Shown: positions 60,702 to 64,000 of the stretch, piece by piece
How positions within the stretch are numbered: position 1 is the stretch's first letter
Layout: each line of letters starts with the position of its first letter
Assembly (NCBI RefSeq): GCF_006345825.1
Contig: NZ_VCIX01000092.1
Coordinates: forward strand, 1,922,001 to 1,986,000
Source of the DNA: Paenibacillus paridis
GTDB lineage: Bacteria > Bacillota > Bacilli > Paenibacillales > Paenibacillaceae
DNA length: 64,000 nt
Direction of reading: 5' to 3'
Translations under genes and position numbers: made by a program
Notes under the pieces: generated by a model
Databases searched by the model: none
What the model was told of the DNA's origin: nothing
Seen by the model: only the letters and a program-made list of their open reading frames with translations

Positions 60702-62111
60702 CTATTTTACTTTCAAGTATTCCTTGATGCCCGCAACAAGCTCAGCAGCTATGCGGCTTTGCGCAGCATCATCAAATAGCATTTTGGCATCAGAGGTATT
60801 CGACAAGAAGCCGGCTTCAATCAACACCGCTGGCATCGTTGTTTGCTTAATGACTTTATAAGCTTCTTTTTTCACTCCACGGTCCTTTAAGCCGGTTGCT
60901 GCAATCAAATGCTTATGGATAACACCAGCCAACGCTTTACTATTATCGCGATAATAATAAGTTTCGGTACCAGATGCGGTACTTCCTCCGCTATTGGCAT
61001 GGATCGATAGAAACAAATCAGCTTTTAAATTTTCAGCAAATTTAACACGGTCGTCCAAAGTCGGGTAAGTATCGCCCGTTCTCGTAAAATGAACCTTGAT
61101 TTTAGTTTCTTTTTCGAGCAGTGCTTTCATTTTCAATGCAACATTCAGGTTAAATTCTTTCTCCCATTTGCCCAGTACGCTCTTCGCGCCAGGATCTGAA
61201 CCCCCATGCCCGGGATCAATGACAACATCATAGACGTCATTCGAAGAAGGCGGGTTCTCAGGATTAACTACAACTGGCGGTTCAACCGGAATGCTTGGAT
61301 CTGTCGGCACGTCAGTGAGTGACATGAAGGTCAATTCAAACTTGCCCAAATCCTCCGTCAATACATATCCCGTATTTTCGCTAATTTCAAGAACTAAGCG
61401 AACAGTAGCTGGCGTGCTGCTAAATAAGGAATAACGAATTTTTTGCAAATAAGTGCTGTCTGTAACGTTTACTTCAGCTTGTCCAGTCAATACGGTAGCA
61501 AAAGCCGTGTTCGGAAAATCGAATACTACTCTCTTCGGATTCTCAAGCAGCAATGGCTTATTCGCTTTCATGACTCCGTCATACTTGACGGTTAGCGAGC
61601 TGTTGCCATTGTAAGCTACTTCTGTAATCGATCCTGTTGGTTCGGCAGGCTGTGCTGGTTCAGTTGGCTCCGTAGGAACTGTGGATTCTTGATACATATG
61701 TACTTCTTTTTCGGCAGCTTTGTACTCGAATTTAAGTCCGTACTGCTCACCAACAAATCGAAGCGGAACTAACGTCGTGCCTTTGATGATCGTCGTCGGT
61801 GTATCCAGTTGTACCTTTTGGTCGTTAACCAAAGCTGTCTTGTCATTTTCCTTTAGCTTAATGACATTACCGCCGTGGATCACCGTCACTGTTTTGGTCT
61901 TGCTGTCCCAATCAATCTGAAAGCCTAGTCCCTCAGAAATCGTTCGCACGGGAACGACCGTGGAGCTGTTGATGATCTGGGGATTCACAGCCGATTTCAG
62001 CTGCTGGCCATTCAGGAAAAGCTTTGGAATGACCTCTGCCGCTTGTCCTACAGTGGCGAACATCGTGAAAAAAACCGACATAAACAAAAACATGGATACA
62101 AATTTCTTCAT
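60702..62111 (-). CDS. N-acetylmuramoyl-L-alanine amidase with copper-amine-oxidase-like and AMIN domains
   Basis: A 469-aa secreted protein. The signal peptide covers residues 1-24. A copper-amine-oxidase N-terminal-like repeat (about 30-135, VVPVRTISEGLGFQIDW, LVPLRFVGEQYGLKFEY) is followed by an AMIN domain (about 155-265). The catalytic Amidase_3 domain (about 290-465) has zinc ligands in VIDPGHGGSDPGA and KEFN, SIHANSGG, and the glutamate in LIEAGFLSN. The enzyme cleaves the amide between N-acetylmuramate and L-alanine in peptidoglycan. GAGGTG lies about 5 nt before the ATG at 62111. Confidence 0.92.
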   Translation of the reverse strand: MKKFVSMFLFMSVFFTMFATVGQAAEVIPKLFLNGQQLKSAVNPQIINSSTVVPVRTISEGLGFQIDWDSKTKTVTVIHGGNVIKLKENDKTALVNDQKVQLDTPTTIIKGTTLVPLRFVGEQYGLKFEYKAAEKEVHMYQESTVPTEPTEPAQPAEPTGSITEVAYNGNSSLTVKYDGVMKANKPLLLENPKRVVFDFPNTAFATVLTGQAEVNVTDSTYLQKIRYSLFSSTPATVRLVLEISENTGYVLTEDLGKFELTFMSLTDVPTDPSIPVEPPVVVNPENPPSSNDVYDVVIDPGHGGSDPGAKSVLGKWEKEFNLNVALKMKALLEKETKIKVHFTRTGDTYPTLDDRVKFAENLKADLFLSIHANSGGSTASGTETYYYRDNSKALAGVIHKHLIAATGLKDRGVKKEAYKVIKQTTMPAVLIEAGFLSNTSDAKMLFDDAAQSRIAAELVAGIKEYLKVK

Positions 62112-62214
62112 TTCCCACCTCGATGACTGAAATTGCCCGCATCGAATGAGTGCATTCGACTTTTACAGACTAAAATATAGACGCAGCTTGTCAGAAAAAG
62201 TTGCGTTAAAAGGA

Positions 62215-62252
62215 AAAAAGAGGACGATTCGCCCGTGAAGGCCGAATCGTCC
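62215..62252 (-). terminator. Terminator of the leuCD transcript
   Basis: GGACGATTCG (62222-62231) pairs with CGAATCGTCC (62243-62252). On the minus strand CTCTTTTTTCC follows, the T tract of a rho-independent terminator. Confidence 0.8.
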
Positions 62253-62268
62253 CCTTTCTTATGCTAAT

Positions 62269-62868
62269 TTAGCCTAGGCGAGCAGCGTGCTTTTGCTCGT
62301 ATGCCGTAATTTTATCTGCGTGCTGAAGTGTCAAGCCGATATCGTCAAGACCTTGCAGCAAAAATTGACGGCGGTGCTCATCAAGGTCAAAGCTGATCGC
62401 CAAACCGTGGTCATCGGAAAGCTGTTTGTTTTCCAAATCCACTTTCAAGGTATAACCCTCGAATTTAGCTGTGCGTTGGAAAAGCTCTTCCACTTGTTCT
62501 TCGCTCAGCTTGATTGGCAAAATGCCGTTTTTGAAGCAGTTGTTATAGAAAATATCCGCATAAGACGGAGCAATAATAACTTTGTAGCCATAATCCAGAA
62601 TCGCCCAAGGCGCATGCTCACGGGAAGAGCCGCAGCCAAAGTTAGCACGGGAAACGAGGACAGAAGCGCCTTCGTAACGCGGTTTGTTCGGTTCGAATTC
62701 AGTGTTGATATCGCCGTTTTCGTGAAAACGCCACTCAAAGAATAGGAATTGGCCAAAGCCGCTGCGCTCAATGCGCTTCAAAAATTGTTTAGGGATGATT
62801 GCATCAGTGTCGACATTGACCCGGTCGACCGGGGCGACGATGCCTGTAAGTTGTTTAAACGGTTCCAT
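62269..62868 (-). CDS. leuD: 3-isopropylmalate dehydratase small subunit
   Basis: A 199-aa swivelling subunit of isopropylmalate isomerase, at the usual length. It has TGIVAPVDRVNVDTDAIIPK, the FGCGSSREHAPWAI motif and NNCFKNGILPIKLSEEQVE. The heterodimer with LeuC turns 2-isopropylmalate into 3-isopropylmalate in leucine synthesis. GAGGGG lies about 11 nt before the ATG. It lies 28 bp behind leuC and is the last gene before a terminator. Confidence 0.95.
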   Translation of the reverse strand: MEPFKQLTGIVAPVDRVNVDTDAIIPKQFLKRIERSGFGQFLFFEWRFHENGDINTEFEPNKPRYEGASVLVSRANFGCGSSREHAPWAILDYGYKVIIAPSYADIFYNNCFKNGILPIKLSEEQVEELFQRTAKFEGYTLKVDLENKQLSDDHGLAISFDLDEHRRQFLLQGLDDIGLTLQHADKITAYEQKHAARLG

Positions 62869-62896
62869 ATCGGTTATACCCCTCTCTCGCGTTCAA

Positions 62897-64000
62897 TTAG
62901 TTCAGCACTTCGGATTTGATTTCCCAGTCACGAACATCGGTAAAGTGACCTTTAATCGCTGCAGCAACAGCCATTGCAGGCGATACCAAATGCGTACGTC
63001 CGCCACGGCCTTGACGGCCTTCAAAGTTACGGTTGGATGTAGATGCGCAGCGCTCGCCCGGCTTCAATACGTCAGGGTTCATCGCAAGGCACATCGAGCA
63101 GCCTGCATCGCGCCATTCAAAACCAGCTTCGGAGAAAATTTTGTCCAAGCCCTCTTTCTCGGCTTGAATTTTCACACGGCCAGAGCCTGGCACAACGATA
63201 GCTGTAACGCGATCGCTAACTTTGTAGCCTCTAGCGATTTCAGCAGCAGCGCGCAAATCTTCGATACGGCCATTCGTGCAAGAGCCAATAAATACATAAT
63301 CGATTGGAATCTCGTTCATAGGCGTACCTGGTTTAAGATCCATATACTCAAGCGCCGCTTCAGCAGCTTTGCGCTCGTTCTCAGTTGGAAGGTCAGCAGG
63401 GAAAGGAACCTTTGCCGTAATGTTTGTTCCCATGCCTGGGCTAGTCCCCCAAGTCACTTGTGGAATCAATGCATCAACGTCGAAGTGTACGACAGTGTCA
63501 TACTCTGCGCCTTCATCTGTTGTCAGCTGTTTCCAAGCTTCAACCGCTTCATCGAAGTTAGCTGGCGCATACTGGCGACCGCGCAAATATTCAAATGTTG
63601 TTTCGTCTGGAGCGATTAGGCCCGCACGAGCACCTGCTTCAATAGACATGTTGCAGACTGTCATACGCTCTTCCATAGTCAAGCTTGTGATAGCTTCGCC
63701 TGTAAACTCAATAACATAACCTGTTGCGAAATCTGTACCGTATTGAGCGATAACGCCTAGGATCAAGTCCTTTGCTGTTACGCCAGGCTTGCGTTTGCCG
63801 TTGAAGCGCACTTCAAGCGTTTTTGCTTTCGATTGCTGCAAGCATTGCGTAGCCATAACGTGCTCAACCTCGCTCGTACCAATACCGAACGCCAAAGCGC
63901 CAAACGCGCCGTGAGTCGACGTGTGGCTGTCTCCGCAAACGATCGTTTTGCCCGGATGCGTAAGGCCAAGCTCAGGTCCCATAACGTGAACGACACCTTG
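62897..64000 (-). CDS. leuC: 3-isopropylmalate dehydratase large subunit (5' end beyond window)
   Basis: A 367-codon C-terminal part of LeuC; the frame is open through base 64000, so the start lies outside the window (full proteins are about 470 aa). The visible part has CGDSHTSTHGAFGALAFG, GVTAKDLILGVIAQYGTD, and the three cysteines of the [4Fe-4S] cluster in FIGSCTNGRIEDL and DAGCSMCLAMNPD, followed by STSNRNFEGRQGRGGRTHL. It works with LeuD. The ATG at 63982 is internal. Confidence 0.95.
   Translation of the reverse strand, partial: QGVVHVMGPELGLTHPGKTIVCGDSHTSTHGAFGALAFGIGTSEVEHVMATQCLQQSKAKTLEVRFNGKRKPGVTAKDLILGVIAQYGTDFATGYVIEFTGEAITSLTMEERMTVCNMSIEAGARAGLIAPDETTFEYLRGRQYAPANFDEAVEAWKQLTTDEGAEYDTVVHFDVDALIPQVTWGTSPGMGTNITAKVPFPADLPTENERKAAEAALEYMDLKPGTPMNEIPIDYVFIGSCTNGRIEDLRAAAEIARGYKVSDRVTAIVVPGSGRVKIQAEKEGLDKIFSEAGFEWRDAGCSMCLAMNPDVLKPGERCASTSNRNFEGRQGRGGRTHLVSPAMAVAAAIKGHFTDVRDWEIKSEVLN

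Overview
This 64-kb window looks like the chromosome of an endospore-forming Gram-positive bacterium of the Paenibacillaceae, most likely Paenibacillus or a close relative. The signs are AGGAGG-type ribosome sites with many TTG and GTG starts, two YjcZ-type sporulation microproteins, endospore-appendage (ENA) type subunits, a GerMN lipoprotein, an SLH surface protein, and Bacillus-style AraR, cre and Fur sites. I see no rRNA, tRNA, CRISPR array, prophage or insertion sequence.

Layout. 1-7.7 kb: a carbohydrate/secretion block with a GH38-like (DUF5054-type) protein, a secreted beta/gamma-crystallin plus Vps62 protein behind a cre site, a GntR-LacI hybrid regulator, an AraC regulator and an MDR dehydrogenase. 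8.1-13.3 kb: a spore-surface island with two tandem ENA-type (DUF3992) subunits, a convergent Cys/Arg-rich ENA-like protein, a BclA-like collagen protein with 99-bp tandem repeats, a cyanamide-hydratase-like HD protein and two YjcZ microproteins. 13.4-17.7 kb: a block of poorly characterised genes including an SMI1/KNR4 (SUKH) protein, resembling immunity-gene clusters. 17.9-31.2 kb: regulators (MocR, HD-GYP, two CidR-like LysR proteins sharing an upstream motif), cidA/cidB, a TerD-VWA protein, an NAD-kinase-like/SPFH gene pair behind an array of palindromes, a secreted Trp-rich peptide and a Fur-box-preceded IsdG-type monooxygenase. 31.4-37.9 kb: a sugar ABC transporter operon and araA with a phased pair of AraR boxes. 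38-52.5 kb: housekeeping genes (rRNA methyltransferase, RluA, CapA, MarR, parC-parE, purT, a heterodimeric ABC exporter). 52.7-64 kb: nth with a small gene and a tandem dynamin-like GTPase, an SLH protein, a GerMN lipoprotein, an AMIN/Amidase_3 cell-wall hydrolase, and leuD-leuC, the latter cut by the window end.

The most interesting system is the appendage/collagen locus at 8.1-11.7 kb. It plausibly encodes a disulphide-linked spore fibre, a candidate anchor or cap, and a collagen-like tip or surface fibril side by side. Second are the NAD-kinase-like/SPFH pair and the immunity-like cluster. All functions are inferred from sequence reading only; no database search was run. Preferred starts were chosen from visible Shine-Dalgarno sites and often lie inside the longest open frame.
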